NCBI RefSeq assembly: GCF_021531715.1
Contig: NZ_JAFBIT010000001.1
Coordinates: 1,215,941-1,279,940, forward strand
Source: Anaeromassilibacillus senegalensis
GTDB lineage: Bacteria > Bacillota > Clostridia > Oscillospirales > Acutalibacteraceae
Reading direction: 5' to 3'
DNA length: 64,000 nucleotides
The notes beneath the pieces are model-generated. The model had not been told where the DNA came from. It ran no database searches and worked only from the letters and a program-made list of their open reading frames with translations. Below, one piece after another: positions 16,329 through 25,319 of the stretch. Each line of letters opens with the position of its first letter. The first letter of the stretch is position 1. The position numbers were made by a program, and so were the translations under genes.

Positions 16329-17411
16329 CTATTGCGTATCGGCAATGATACCGCCGCCGAGGACGAGATCGCCGTCATAGAGGACGACGGACTGTCCGCG
16401 CGTTACGGCGCGCTGCGGCTCGTCGAAAACGACGGTGAACGCATCCGCACCGGTTTGGGTAACGGTAGCCCACTGCTCCGGCTGGCGGTAGCGCACCTTT
16501 GCCTTGACGCGCACGGCGCCGGAAAGCGTGGGTACAGCGATCAGGTTGATCCCAGTTGCCACAAGGCTCCGGGTATACAGTTCCTGTTCCGTGCCGAGCG
16601 TGATGGTGTTTGTCTCCGGGTCGACCGATTTGACATACATCGGCTCGGACAGCGCGAGACCGAGTCCCTTGCGCTGACCAATCGTATAGCGGATGATCCC
16701 GCGGTGCTGCCCAAGTATGCGCCCGCGCGTATCGACAAAATCACCGGGCGGATAGGTCTTTCCGGTGTATTGCTCGATAAAATCAGCATATGAGCCGTTT
16801 TGCACGAAGCAGATATCCTGGCTGTCGTGCTTTTTGGCGTTAATGAAACCGTGTGCTTCGGCAAGCGCGCGCACCTCGCTTTTCACCATATTGCCGAGCG
16901 GAAACTGCACATGGGCAAGCTGCTCCTGCGTCAGCGACCACAGCACATAGCTCTGATCCTTGTTCGCATCCGCTGCCTTTTTCAGTTCATACCGTCCGGA
17001 CGCGGGATTGTATTCGATCCGCGCGTAATGGCCGGTCACAACATCGTCGTATTCCAGTTCCTGCATGCGCTGAAAGAGCTTGTCAAATTTCAGATAACGG
17101 TTGCAGTCGATGCATGGGTTCGGCGTGACGCCGTGCTCATACGCCGATACAAAGCGGTCGATCACGTCGGTTTTGAATCGGTCTGAAAAATTGAAGACGT
17201 AGTACGGCATATCCAGCGCATACGCCACACTGCGCGCATCCTCGACGTCCTCGAGCGAGCAGCACGTGTGCTCGCGGCAGAGACCGACGTCCTCATTGTG
17301 AAAGAGTTTCATCGTAGCGCCGATGCACGTATATCCGCGTTCGCGCATCAAAAGCGCCGCCACGCTGGAATCCACGCCGCCGCTCATCGCGATGATGACC
17401 TTCCGGCTCAT
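16329..17411 (-). CDS. mnmA: tRNA-specific 2-thiouridylase MnmA
   Basis: A 360-residue full-length enzyme that forms 2-thiouridine at the wobble position of Glu, Gln and Lys tRNAs. The PP-loop SGGVDSS is at residues 10-16. The two catalytic cysteines correspond to Cys103 (NPCIDCN) and Cys201 (SQDICFV). The ATG overlaps the stop of hydE by 4 bp, so translation is coupled to it. A matching cysteine desulfurase is not in the window. Confidence 0.95.
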   Translation of the reverse strand: MSRKVIIAMSGGVDSSVAALLMRERGYTCIGATMKLFHNEDVGLCREHTCCSLEDVEDARSVAYALDMPYYVFNFSDRFKTDVIDRFVSAYEHGVTPNPCIDCNRYLKFDKLFQRMQELEYDDVVTGHYARIEYNPASGRYELKKAADANKDQSYVLWSLTQEQLAHVQFPLGNMVKSEVRALAEAHGFINAKKHDSQDICFVQNGSYADFIEQYTGKTYPPGDFVDTRGRILGQHRGIIRYTIGQRKGLGLALSEPMYVKSVDPETNTITLGTEQELYTRSLVATGINLIAVPTLSGAVRVKAKVRYRQPEQWATVTQTGADAFTVVFDEPQRAVTRGQSVVLYDGDLVLGGGIIADTQ

Positions 17412-18463
17412 GCGTCCTCCCGGCGGACATCGCCGCGCGCCGTCACAATCTCATAGCCGGCAGACCTGACGCGCTGCTCAAGGCAGCCGCGGCACTGCGC
17501 AGCCTCCTCGCCGGTGCAGATCTTGTTCTCATACAGCTCATAGAGCTTGCGCACGCGAACCGGTGAAAGGTTCGGCATGACGACGTTTGCGCCCGCCTTG
17601 AGGCCAAGCTCGCGGCCCTCGGGGTGAATCGTGCCGAGCGCCGTCGTCGCCGGGAGCAGCGCGTACGGGAACATCAGCCGCAGCACCGCCACAAGGCGAA
17701 GCGTCAGCTCAAGCGTGCCGCTCTTCTGGTCCGCAAACGGCGTTTCGGCGTGCGTGATATACGGCCCGATGCCGATCATATCCGGCTGCAGCTTCTGCAG
17801 GAAACGCAGATCGGCGATGAGGTTGTCGGTCGTCTGATACGGCGAACCCACCATGAAGCCGGAACCGACCTGATAGCCGATTTCTTTCAGATTAAAAAGG
17901 CATTCCTTTCGTTTCTGCGCACTGAGCTCCACAGGGTGCAGCTTGGCATAGTGCGCATCGTCTGCGGTTTCATGGCGCAGCAGGTAGCGGTTTGCGCCCG
18001 CATCAAAATATGCCTGATAGCTCTCGCGCGGCTTCTCGCCGATCGAAAGCGTGATGGCACAATCCGGATGATTTTTCCGGATGGCCGAGACGATCTCGCA
18101 GACGCGCTTATCCGTAAAATACGGATCCTCGCCGCCTTGCAGGACGAAGGTGCGGAAGCCAAGCGCATAGCCCTCCGCACAGCATTCGAGGATTTCATCC
18201 TTTGTCAGCCGATAGCGCGTCGCGTGGCGGTTGTCGCGCCGGATCCCGCAGTAATAGCAATTGTTTTTGCAGTAATTCGTAAATTCGATCAGCCCGCGGA
18301 TGTAGACCTCCGTGCCGTAATGTGCGCGGCGCACCTGATCCGCTTCGGCGAAAAGCGCCTCATCATAGGCGTCGGTCTCAAGCAGCGTCCTGAGCTGCTC
18401 GTCGCTGAGATCGCGCTGCGTGCGGAGCAGCTCAACCAGATTTTCGTTCGTGTTTTCTCTCAT
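17408..18463 (-). CDS. hydE: [FeFe]-hydrogenase H-cluster maturase HydE
   Basis: A 351-residue radical SAM protein. The cluster motif is Cys65, Cys69, Cys72 (CKNNCYYC), preceded by YIRGLIEFTN, characteristic of HydE. HydE helps build the dithiomethylamine/CO/CN ligand set of the [FeFe]-hydrogenase H-cluster with HydF and HydG, which are not here. The start at 18463 is chosen because AAAGGA lies 6 bases upstream; the ATG at 18478 is part of that region and has no site of its own. It lies 15 bp after the HD gene and overlaps mnmA by 4 bp. A related methylornithine-type radical SAM enzyme is a less likely alternative. Confidence 0.85.
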   Translation of the reverse strand: MRENTNENLVELLRTQRDLSDEQLRTLLETDAYDEALFAEADQVRRAHYGTEVYIRGLIEFTNYCKNNCYYCGIRRDNRHATRYRLTKDEILECCAEGYALGFRTFVLQGGEDPYFTDKRVCEIVSAIRKNHPDCAITLSIGEKPRESYQAYFDAGANRYLLRHETADDAHYAKLHPVELSAQKRKECLFNLKEIGYQVGSGFMVGSPYQTTDNLIADLRFLQKLQPDMIGIGPYITHAETPFADQKSGTLELTLRLVAVLRLMFPYALLPATTALGTIHPEGRELGLKAGANVVMPNLSPVRVRKLYELYENKICTGEEAAQCRGCLEQRVRSAGYEIVTARGDVRREDA

Positions 18464-18478
18464 ATTTTTCCTTTCCAT

Positions 18479-19048
18479 TCACTGTGCCTGCGGCTGCTCC
18501 AGTGTGCGCATTGCGAGGATCGTCTCGGAGATCAGCTCATCGAGCGTCCAGCCGAGCATTTCCGCGCCGCGCTGGATCACCGGGCGCGAGCAGCCAGCAG
18601 CAAAGTTCAGCGTTTTGAATTTCTTTTTCACCGATTTCAGTTCGAGGTCAAGCACACTTTTGGAAGGCCGCATCAGCGCTACCGCGCCGATCAAGCCGGT
18701 CAGCTCATCCACGGCATAGAGCACCTTTTCCATCTCGTGCTCCGGCCGGATATCCACGGTCAGTTCATAGCCGTGGCTCGCGGTCGCGTGGATCAGCCGC
18801 TCGTCGAGCCCGCGCTCGCGCATGATCTCCTGCTCCTTGATGCAGTGCTGCTCCGGAAACTGCTCGAAATCGAGATCATGCAGAAGTCCGACAACGCCCC
18901 AGAACCCGATCTCCTCGCCGTACCCGAGCTTTTCGGCGAAATAGCGCATCACACCTTCCACGGTCTCCGCGTGCTTCAGATGAAACGGTTCTTTATTGTA
19001 TTCAGTCAGCAGCGCCCACGCCGCCTCCCTTGTCAGGGTATTGCTCAT
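18479..19048 (-). CDS. HD-domain hydrolase
   Basis: A 189-residue HD-superfamily protein. Metal ligands are seen in the order expected: His24 (LKHAETV), LLHDLD near residue 57, TASHG near 90 and an Asp in YAVDELTG. The family includes metal-dependent phosphohydrolases acting on nucleotides. The substrate is unknown. It is the first gene of the HD / hydE / mnmA unit and has its own strong promoter. Confidence 0.85.
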   Translation of the reverse strand: MSNTLTREAAWALLTEYNKEPFHLKHAETVEGVMRYFAEKLGYGEEIGFWGVVGLLHDLDFEQFPEQHCIKEQEIMRERGLDERLIHATASHGYELTVDIRPEHEMEKVLYAVDELTGLIGAVALMRPSKSVLDLELKSVKKKFKTLNFAAGCSRPVIQRGAEMLGWTLDELISETILAMRTLEQPQAQ

Positions 19049-19104
19049 TTTGTGTCCCTTCTTTTTGGAATATTCTAAAAGCCTATCGCTTTTATATGTT
19101 TTAA

Positions 19105-19133
19105 ATCATACACGCCGGCCAAAGGTTTGTCAA
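19105..19133 (-). promoter_or_regulatory. Promoter of the HD / hydE / mnmA operon
   Basis: Minus strand: consensus -35 TTGACA (19128-19133), 17 bp spacer, -10 TATGAT (19105-19110). Confidence 0.75.
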
Positions 19134-19139
19134 GCGCAT

Positions 19140-19505
19140 TTACGGCAGATTGCGCAAAACCGCAAAGACAAGCCCCAAGCACAGCACGGCGATCCAGACC
19201 GGCGGCGCCCAGCGCTTAAAGAGAAGCGGTGCACGCCCCTGAATGTATCGCACGGCTTCCAGAAGCAGCCAGACTCCGGCGGCGGGCAGCACAAAGAACA
19301 TATACGGGTTCAGCCGAAACGCCTCCGGAAAATCGAGCCGGAACGTTGCCTCGAGCATGCGCGTGGTACCGCAGGCAGGGCACAAAATTCCGGACACACG
19401 GCGGATCAGACACGGCGGATGCAGTAGGAACAGCGCTGCCGCCACAGACAATAAGGAAAAAAATACGATTATCACAGTCAAAATTCTCTGCTTTTTCGAT
19501 TTCAC
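19140..19505 (-). CDS. DUF2752 family membrane protein
   Basis: A 121-residue protein with three membrane helices and the DUF2752 signature GILCPACGTTRM in the first loop, followed by a conserved Asn in FRLNPYMF. The function of the family is unknown; the cysteine pair suggests metal or redox chemistry near the membrane. The GTG at 19505 is chosen because GAGGA lies 7 bases upstream; the GTG at 19511 abuts that site. Its promoter overlaps that of the aldo-keto reductase gene. Confidence 0.75.
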   Translation of the reverse strand: MKSKKQRILTVIIVFFSLLSVAAALFLLHPPCLIRRVSGILCPACGTTRMLEATFRLDFPEAFRLNPYMFFVLPAAGVWLLLEAVRYIQGRAPLLFKRWAPPVWIAVLCLGLVFAVLRNLP

Positions 19506-19526
19506 GCGCACTTCCTCACTTTTCTC

Positions 19527-19555
19527 TTGCCAATTCCCTGTTTGCCGTTTATAAT
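19527..19555 (+). promoter_or_regulatory. Promoter of the aldo-keto reductase gene
   Basis: -35 TTGCCA (19527-19532), 17 bp spacer, -10 TATAAT (19550-19555). Confidence 0.75.
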
Positions 19556-19582
19556 TATACTTGTATATTCTGGTTCAGTCAA
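19554..19582 (-). promoter_or_regulatory. Promoter of the DUF2752 gene
   Basis: Minus strand: -35 TTGACT (19577-19582), 17 bp spacer, -10 TATAAT (19554-19559). The -10 shares two bases with the plus-strand -10. Confidence 0.7.
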
Positions 19583-19627
19583 CTGCCGCATGGAGCGGCC
19601 AAATTATTATTCTTTGGAGGAATTGAA

Positions 19628-20770
19628 ATGAACAGTGGTTATCTGGGCGACAAAACGCCGAAGCTGGGCTTTGGCCTGATGCGTCTGCCGATGATCGGCG
19701 ACGAAATCGACATGGAGCAGACGAAGTCCATGGTCGACAAGTTTATGGCAAAGGGCTTTACGTATTTTGACACCGCTTACGTCTACATCAACGGCAAAAG
19801 CGAGGTCGCGGCGCGCGAGGCAATCGTCAAGCGCTATCCGCGTGACAGCTTCACGCTCGCCACGAAGCTCCCACTCTGGGACAAGGTGGAGACCGAGGAA
19901 GACATGCAGAAAATTTTCGACGAGTCCATGGAGCGCGCAGGCGTCGAATATTTCGACTACTATCTGCTGCACGCGATGGATAAGGAAAAGTTTGAAAAGG
20001 CCGACCGCATCGGCGCATGGGATTTCATCTTCAAGATGAAGGCTGAGGGCAAGATCAAGCACTGCGGCTTCTCCTTCCACGACAGTGCTGAGGTGCTCGA
20101 CGAGGCGCTCACAAAGCACCCGGAGGCCGAGTTTGTACAGCTTCAGATCAACTATGCGGACTGGGAAAACGAGAACGTGCAGTCCCGCAAGTGCTATGAG
20201 GTCGCCGTCAAGCACAATAAGCCGATCATCGTCATGGAGCCGGTCAAGGGCGGTTCTCTCGCGGCCATGGTGCCCGAGGCTCAGGAGCTTCTGAAGGCCG
20301 AGAACCCGGATCTTTCCATTCCGTCTTGGGCCGTTCGCTTCTGCGCAGGTCTCGACAACATTCTCACCGTGCTCTCCGGCATGTCCACACAGGCGCAGCT
20401 CGATGACAACGTCTCCTACATGGAGCACTTTGAGCCGCTGAGTGAAAAAGAGCACGCGGTACTCAACAAGGCCGTGGATATTCTCAAGTCTATCCCGACC
20501 GTCCCCTGCACCGGCTGCCGCTACTGCGTGGACGACTGCCCGCAGCACATCAACATCCCGGAAATCTTCAAGGCTCTGAACGGCTACAAGCAGTTCGGCT
20601 CGCTCGAAGGCTCCGATAAGCCGTACAACATGGGCCAGTACGAGCATGCGACGAAGGACGGCGGCAAGGCCAGCGAGTGCCTGCACTGCGGCTCCTGCGA
20701 AGCGCACTGCCCGCAGCACATCCATATCATCGAAGAGCTCGAGGGCGCGGCAAAGGCGTACGAGGGCTAA
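19628..20770 (+). CDS. Aldo/keto reductase with C-terminal ferredoxin-like domain
   Basis: A 380-residue protein. Residues 1-270 form an aldo-keto reductase barrel, with GFGLMRLP at the start and the catalytic Asp48 and nearby Tyr in YFDTAYVY. The C-terminal 100 residues hold two [4Fe-4S] motifs: CTGCRYCVDDCPQH and CLHCGSCEAHCPQH. This fusion is common in Clostridia and suggests electron exchange between NAD(P)H and ferredoxin or an organic substrate; the substrate is unknown. The start has GGAGGA upstream and a near-consensus promoter. Confidence 0.9.
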   Translation: MNSGYLGDKTPKLGFGLMRLPMIGDEIDMEQTKSMVDKFMAKGFTYFDTAYVYINGKSEVAAREAIVKRYPRDSFTLATKLPLWDKVETEEDMQKIFDESMERAGVEYFDYYLLHAMDKEKFEKADRIGAWDFIFKMKAEGKIKHCGFSFHDSAEVLDEALTKHPEAEFVQLQINYADWENENVQSRKCYEVAVKHNKPIIVMEPVKGGSLAAMVPEAQELLKAENPDLSIPSWAVRFCAGLDNILTVLSGMSTQAQLDDNVSYMEHFEPLSEKEHAVLNKAVDILKSIPTVPCTGCRYCVDDCPQHINIPEIFKALNGYKQFGSLEGSDKPYNMGQYEHATKDGGKASECLHCGSCEAHCPQHIHIIEELEGAAKAYEG

Positions 20771-20788
20771 ACCATCCTGAAACAAATG

Positions 20789-20818
20789 AGGACGCAGCCA
20801 AAAAGCTGCGTCCTTTTT
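20789..20818. terminator. Terminator between the aldo-keto reductase and the acetyltransferase
   Basis: AGGACGCAGC (20789-20798), loop CAAAAA, GCTGCGTCCT (20805-20814), then TTTT. Confidence 0.8.
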
Positions 20819-20822
20819 CCGT

Positions 20823-21362
20823 TTAGTTGCGGTATTTTCGGTAGTAAAAATAGCTGTCGCTGACCATGTTAGGCTGGCGGTGGTCGATCGGCGTGCGCTT
20901 TTCAAAGCAGGTAAAACCTGCTTTCTCCGCCACGCGGCAGGAAGCCGTGTTTGCACAGTCGATCGTCAGGATCAGATACGGCAGATCGCAAACTGACATA
21001 CACCAGTCAAACAGCGCGCAGAGCGCTTCGCCCGCGTAGCCGTTCCCGCGGTACGCTTCATCGATGAAGTAGGCCATCTCGACCTCCTGCACCGTATCCT
21101 CAAAGCCCATGCCGACGACGCCGATCAGCTCGTCGGTATCTTTCCGTGCGACGGCATAGCGCTTCGCCTCATAGACATCCGTCGAGTCCTTCTGTGTCTG
21201 ATGCCATGCGACGTAGCCGTCGAACGATTCGGGCGTGGGTGAATGCTCCGACCAGTCCGCCATATAGCGCACCACATCCGGCTGCCAGACAATCTCGAAC
21301 AGCCGCTGTTGATCCTTCGGCTCCAGATCACGAATGAGAAGCCGCTTAGTTTCTATGTGCAT
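20823..21362 (-). CDS. GNAT acetyltransferase, RimJ/RimL type
   Basis: A 179-residue acetyltransferase. It begins ETKRLLIRDL, as RimJ/RimL-like proteins do, and has the acetyl-CoA loop YRGNGYAGEA near residue 104. Such enzymes acetylate protein N-termini or small amines; the substrate is unknown. It is the last gene of the esterase / GH125 / PfkB unit, 9 bp after the kinase, and precedes a convergent terminator. Confidence 0.85.
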   Translation of the reverse strand: MHIETKRLLIRDLEPKDQQRLFEIVWQPDVVRYMADWSEHSPTPESFDGYVAWHQTQKDSTDVYEAKRYAVARKDTDELIGVVGMGFEDTVQEVEMAYFIDEAYRGNGYAGEALCALFDWCMSVCDLPYLILTIDCANTASCRVAEKAGFTCFEKRTPIDHRQPNMVSDSYFYYRKYRN

Positions 21363-21371
21363 AATCTAACC

Positions 21372-22343
21372 TCACAGCACAAGCAGCGGAACGGTTTCGC
21401 GGCAGGCTTCGATCGCGTCGCGGTCGGGAAGCGCGGGGATCGCGCCCTTTTTCGTCGCGCAGACGGAACCGGAGGCGTTTGCAAAGTCCGCCGCCTCGCG
21501 CAGCTCCTCGAGCGCAATCGCGGCGACCGGCTTGCCGGTTTCCATCAGCTTTGTGAGGAACGCGCCGAAGAAGCTGTCGCCCGAGCCGGTCGTGTCCACA
21601 ACCTTGGTATCATAGGTGGAAAGCGAAAGCGTGCCTTCCTTTGTGCAGACGACGCAGCCCGCGGCGCCGCGCGTGATGACCGCCACCTGCACGCCGAGCG
21701 CGAACAGCGCCTTTGCGCCGTCCTCGATCTCTGTGCAGCCGGTCAGCATCGCAAGCTCCTCGTCGGACGCCTTCACGACGTCGGCGAGCGGGAGCAGGCT
21801 TTTCATCGCCGCTATACCTGTCTCCGTATCCGGCCAGAGCGGCTGCCGCCAGTTCGGGTCGTACGCCGTGATGACGCCCTTTTCGCGCGCATAGGCGACA
21901 ATCTGCGGTACCGCCGTGCACGCTGGCTCGGCGGTCAGGAGAAGCGAGCCGAAGCAGAGCACCTTCGCCGAGTCGATCTGCGTCTTGTCGATCTCCGCAA
22001 AGCGGATCTGGGTGTCAGCGCCGGGATTTCGGTAAAAACTGAAATCGCGGTCGCCGCTCTCGGAAAGCTGCACGAAGGCGAGCGAAGTTGCGGTGTCGTC
22101 AGAAAGCAGCATATTCGTCGTGTCCACGTTCTGCGCCTCAAGCGTCTGCTTTAAAAACGTGCCGAACATATCGCGGCCCACCTTGCCGATGAAACCCGCC
22201 GAAACACCGAGGCGCGCCGCCTGCACGGCGACGTTCGCCGGTGCGCCGCCCGGGTTCTGCTCAAAAATCGGAATGCCGGCATCCGTTTTGCCCGCGGGCG
22301 TGAAATCAATCAGCATTTCGCCGAGCGATAAAAAGTCAGCCAT
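21372..22343 (-). CDS. PfkB family sugar kinase, fructokinase-like
   Basis: A 323-residue ribokinase-fold kinase. PGGAPANVAVQAARLG (about residues 31-46) is the substrate-binding signature, and VDTTGSGDSFFGAFL near residue 247 holds the catalytic Asp and the anion hole. Fructose is the commonest substrate of close relatives; mannose or another released hexose is possible given the adjacent alpha-mannosidase. It is 18 bp after the GH125 gene and 9 bp before the acetyltransferase gene. Confidence 0.88.
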   Translation of the reverse strand: MADFLSLGEMLIDFTPAGKTDAGIPIFEQNPGGAPANVAVQAARLGVSAGFIGKVGRDMFGTFLKQTLEAQNVDTTNMLLSDDTATSLAFVQLSESGDRDFSFYRNPGADTQIRFAEIDKTQIDSAKVLCFGSLLLTAEPACTAVPQIVAYAREKGVITAYDPNWRQPLWPDTETGIAAMKSLLPLADVVKASDEELAMLTGCTEIEDGAKALFALGVQVAVITRGAAGCVVCTKEGTLSLSTYDTKVVDTTGSGDSFFGAFLTKLMETGKPVAAIALEELREAADFANASGSVCATKKGAIPALPDRDAIEACRETVPLLVL

Positions 22344-22361
22344 ATAGCTCGTTCCTTTCCG

Positions 22362-23681
22362 TTACAGGATATTTTCGTCGATGCACTTGAGTACGAACTC
22401 GCTGAACAGCGAGTTCGACCATGCGAACCACGGGCGCGTGAACTTCGCCGGGTCGTCCTTGTGGAAGCCCTCGTGCATAAAGCCCTTGCCCGCGTCGGTC
22501 GTCGTGAGCATATGAAGCAGCTCGCGGCACTCCTCGGGATCCTGACTCGTGAGGCCCTGCATCGAAAGCGCAATGTGCCAGATGTACTCAGGCGGCGTGT
22601 GCGGACTACCGACGCCTCTGGCCGCCGTACCCTCATAATAGAACGGGTTCTCACAGCTCAGCACATATGCGCGGGTGTTTTTGTAGATTTCATCGTCCGC
22701 GCTGCAGTAACCGAGGTACGGGATGGAGAGCAGGCTCGGCACGTTTGCATCGTCCATCAGCGTATAATGTCCCATGCCGTCCGTCTCATAGGCGTATATT
22801 TTGCCGAACTTCGGATGCTCGATGACGCCGTACTGCTCGATGCCCGCGCGGATCTGCGCGGCAAGGCGCTCGGCGCGCGCCGCGATTTCTTCATCATGGT
22901 AGATTTCGCGCATGATCTCCGCCGTGTAGCCCAGTGTGACAACCGCAAACATGTTGGACGGTACAAGATAGCCGTACACGCAGGCGTCGTCGCTCGGGCG
23001 GAAGCCCGACCACGTCATGCCGGTAACCGCGACCGGCTCGCCGTGTCCCTCGCGGGTGAGCGTATCAGTCGGCGGGCAGTTGATACGCTTGAAGTAATAC
23101 GATGATTTGCTGTGATCCTGTTCCGTTTCAAAGACGTTCAGGATGCGCTTCGTGCTTTCCTTATACTGTTCGTTGAACTGACCCGTGCGGCCAGTTTCCT
23201 TCCAGAGCAGATACGCGAGCTGCACAGGATAGCAGAGCGAATCGATCTCATACTTGCGTTCCCAAACCCACGGGCTTTCAAAATCGGTATCGTCGATCTC
23301 CGCTTCGCCGGTATTCGCCTGTCCAAAGTATACGGCGGCGTACTTCGGCCAGCACATGCCGTTCGCCTCCTGGTTGAACGCATTGGCGTATGGGTCGATC
23401 GCGATGCACCGGAACTGGCGGTTCACAAGGCCCTCGATGCAGTCCGCAACCTCCTCGTCGTGCTTTGCGACCGGCAGATAGTGGCGCACCTGCGCGGTGG
23501 AATCGCGCAGCCACATCGCCGGGATATCACCGGTGATGACGAACGTGTCCTTCTCACCCAGCGTCTTGACCGTGGTGTCCATCGTGTTGGGGTAGCAGTT
23601 TGCAAAGAGCTGCTGCAGCTTTTCATGGCCTGCGAGCTTTTCCTCGCAGATGCGCTTGACTTCCAGATCGATTGCTTTCAT
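22362..23681 (-). CDS. GH125 exo-alpha-1,6-mannosidase
   Basis: A 439-residue protein of glycoside hydrolase family 125 (formerly DUF1237), an inverting, metal-independent exo-alpha-1,6-mannosidase known from streptococci and clostridia. Family segments are clear: [58 protein letters not shown] and, near the C-terminus, [14 protein letters not shown]. There is no signal peptide, so it acts inside the cell on imported oligosaccharides. Its neighbours are an esterase 6 bp upstream and a sugar kinase 18 bp downstream. Confidence 0.93.
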   Translation of the reverse strand: MKAIDLEVKRICEEKLAGHEKLQQLFANCYPNTMDTTVKTLGEKDTFVITGDIPAMWLRDSTAQVRHYLPVAKHDEEVADCIEGLVNRQFRCIAIDPYANAFNQEANGMCWPKYAAVYFGQANTGEAEIDDTDFESPWVWERKYEIDSLCYPVQLAYLLWKETGRTGQFNEQYKESTKRILNVFETEQDHSKSSYYFKRINCPPTDTLTREGHGEPVAVTGMTWSGFRPSDDACVYGYLVPSNMFAVVTLGYTAEIMREIYHDEEIAARAERLAAQIRAGIEQYGVIEHPKFGKIYAYETDGMGHYTLMDDANVPSLLSIPYLGYCSADDEIYKNTRAYVLSCENPFYYEGTAARGVGSPHTPPEYIWHIALSMQGLTSQDPEECRELLHMLTTTDAGKGFMHEGFHKDDPAKFTRPWFAWSNSLFSEFVLKCIDENIL

Positions 23682-23687
23682 ACGGCT

Positions 23688-24512
23688 TCAGCCTTCCTTT
23701 CTGTTTGAAATGCTCCAAATGAACTCCACCGCGAGGTCAAACCACTTCGCAACGTGCGGCATGAGCTGCTCCGGATTGTTGGAGGTGACAGGATTGCACA
23801 GCGAAAGGCCGTGTCCGCCCTCGGGGAACAGGTGGAATTCGGTTTTTACGCCCGCCTTCTGCAAAGCAGACACGAACAGAAGTGAATTTTCGACCGGCAC
23901 ACAGTCGTCCGTCTGCGTGTGCCAGATGAACGTCGGCGGGGTGTCCTTCGTCACGTAATTCTCAAGCGACTGGTTCTCCTTTTCCGTCTCATACCGCTCG
24001 CCGAGCAGATTTTTGATGGAATCGTGGTGCGCGAACGGGCCGGAGGAAATGACCGGATACGAGAGAATCTGCCCGTTCGGGCGCAGCGTTTCGGATGCGC
24101 ACCCGAGCGCTTCGGCGACAAACGGACGGCTCCAGAAATTGCCGTAGCTTGCCGCAAGGTGACCGCCTGCGGAGAAGCCGATAACAAAGACCCGCTCCGG
24201 ATCGCAGCCGTATGCCTCTCCCTTTTCGCGGACGTATTGCACCGCAGTCGCAACTTCGAGCAGCGCAGTCGGGAAGCGCGCGGGCGCGACGGAATAACGC
24301 ACGACGACGGCGTTGATGCCCGCCGCGTTCAGCCCCAGCGCGATCGGCTCCGCCTCGCGGTCGCTCGTAAAGGCGTACGCGCCGCCCGGGCAGACGACGA
24401 CCGTGGGACGCTTCTTAACCGGAATTTCCGGAGACAGATCGAGAAAATACGTGTACATGGCCGCGTAATCCGCTGAACCGGACACAGACAGCTTAATTTT
24501 TTCATGAACCAT
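23688..24512 (-). CDS. Alpha/beta-hydrolase esterase, acetylesterase type
   Basis: A 274-residue alpha/beta hydrolase without signal peptide. The oxyanion segment VVCPGGAY (39-46) and the nucleophile elbow GFSAGGH with Ser114 are plain. An Asp in TQTDDCVP and a His in PEGGHGL complete the triad. Members with this layout deacetylate sugars and glycans (BD-FAE/Axe-like). Position at the head of a GH125/kinase operon suggests removal of acetyl groups from a mannosylated glycan before hydrolysis. This role is inference. Confidence 0.85.
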   Translation of the reverse strand: MVHEKIKLSVSGSADYAAMYTYFLDLSPEIPVKKRPTVVVCPGGAYAFTSDREAEPIALGLNAAGINAVVVRYSVAPARFPTALLEVATAVQYVREKGEAYGCDPERVFVIGFSAGGHLAASYGNFWSRPFVAEALGCASETLRPNGQILSYPVISSGPFAHHDSIKNLLGERYETEKENQSLENYVTKDTPPTFIWHTQTDDCVPVENSLLFVSALQKAGVKTEFHLFPEGGHGLSLCNPVTSNNPEQLMPHVAKWFDLAVEFIWSISNRKEG

Positions 24513-24547
24513 AGCGAAGGACTCCTTTTTGTCATTCTGTTACATTT

Positions 24548-24576
24548 AGTATATCAGCACTTCGCATAAGGTGCAA
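24548..24576 (-). promoter_or_regulatory. Promoter of the esterase / GH125 / PfkB / GNAT operon
   Basis: Minus strand: -35 TTGCAC (24571-24576), 17 bp spacer, -10 TATACT (24548-24553). Confidence 0.7.
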
Positions 24577-24592
24577 CCGCTTTTTTCAGAGC

Positions 24593-24630
24593 GCAAAAAA
24601 ACGCCCGTCCGGAGCGCATCCGGACAGGCG
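24593..24630 (-). terminator. Terminator of the ThuA / SDR / SDR operon
   Basis: Stem CCGGACAGGC-side (24620-24629) with GCCCGTCCGG (24603-24612), one mismatch, followed on the minus strand by a run of seven T. Confidence 0.75.
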
Positions 24631-24640
24631 CATGACATTT

Positions 24641-25306
24641 TCACCATGAAATCTCGCGCAGATAGGCGTCCCGCATCGTCAGGCGATTTTCGTCGGAGTG
24701 GATATACGGCTCTTTCTCGTCGTAGCAGAGGCCGGACGTGATATAGTCGCCCGCGCACATGCCGCCCGGGACGCCGTCGTCGCAGTACCAACGGAAGGTA
24801 AAGCCCTCGGGGCGCAGGTGATTGAAGAGGATCTTGCCCATCATATTCAGGCCAGCCAGCGAGGTATGGTAAGCGAGATCGTCCCGCCCCGTACTCCAGC
24901 TGTTGCTGGATTCGATCTCCGTGATCGCCGCAATGCGCTTCATGCCGCGCCGCAGCAAAGGCAAAAACGCTTCTATGACGATGCGGCTGCCGTATACGTT
25001 ACGCATCAGCGTGTCGAGCATCTCGGCATCGTCGTGTCCCGTACCGATTTCGCCGTCCTTGGGATGGCTCGGCACGCCCGTGACGAAAATATCGAGCCTG
25101 CCCGATTCCGCCTCAACCGTTTTGACAGCCTCTTCCAGACTTTCCGCACAGAGCGGATCAAAGACGAGACCTTGGACGCCGTTCGGAATTTGTTCGGGCA
25201 TCGTGCGCGCGCCGAGATAAACGCGGTCGCCGTGCGCCGCAAACCATGATGCCGCCTCCAGCGTCGCCGCGCGTCCGGTTTCCATCAGCAAAACAATTCT
25301 GTTCAT
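24641..25306 (-). CDS. SDR-family protein with degraded active site
   Basis: A 221-residue protein with the length and layout of short-chain dehydrogenases, but without key residues. The Rossmann loop TGxxxGxG is replaced by METGRAATLEAA at the N-terminus. The catalytic YxxxK appears as Tyr146 with Leu at 150 (YHTSLAGLN). The next gene upstream is an intact SDR with Tyr146/Lys150 at the same positions, so the two look like a duplicated pair in which one copy lost catalysis. It may act as a partner subunit or binding protein. It is 13 bp after the active copy and is followed by a terminator. Confidence 0.75.
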   Translation of the reverse strand: MNRIVLLMETGRAATLEAASWFAAHGDRVYLGARTMPEQIPNGVQGLVFDPLCAESLEEAVKTVEAESGRLDIFVTGVPSHPKDGEIGTGHDDAEMLDTLMRNVYGSRIVIEAFLPLLRRGMKRIAAITEIESSNSWSTGRDDLAYHTSLAGLNMMGKILFNHLRPEGFTFRWYCDDGVPGGMCAGDYITSGLCYDEKEPYIHSDENRLTMRDAYLREISW

Positions 25307-25319
25307 CCCTGTTTCCTCC

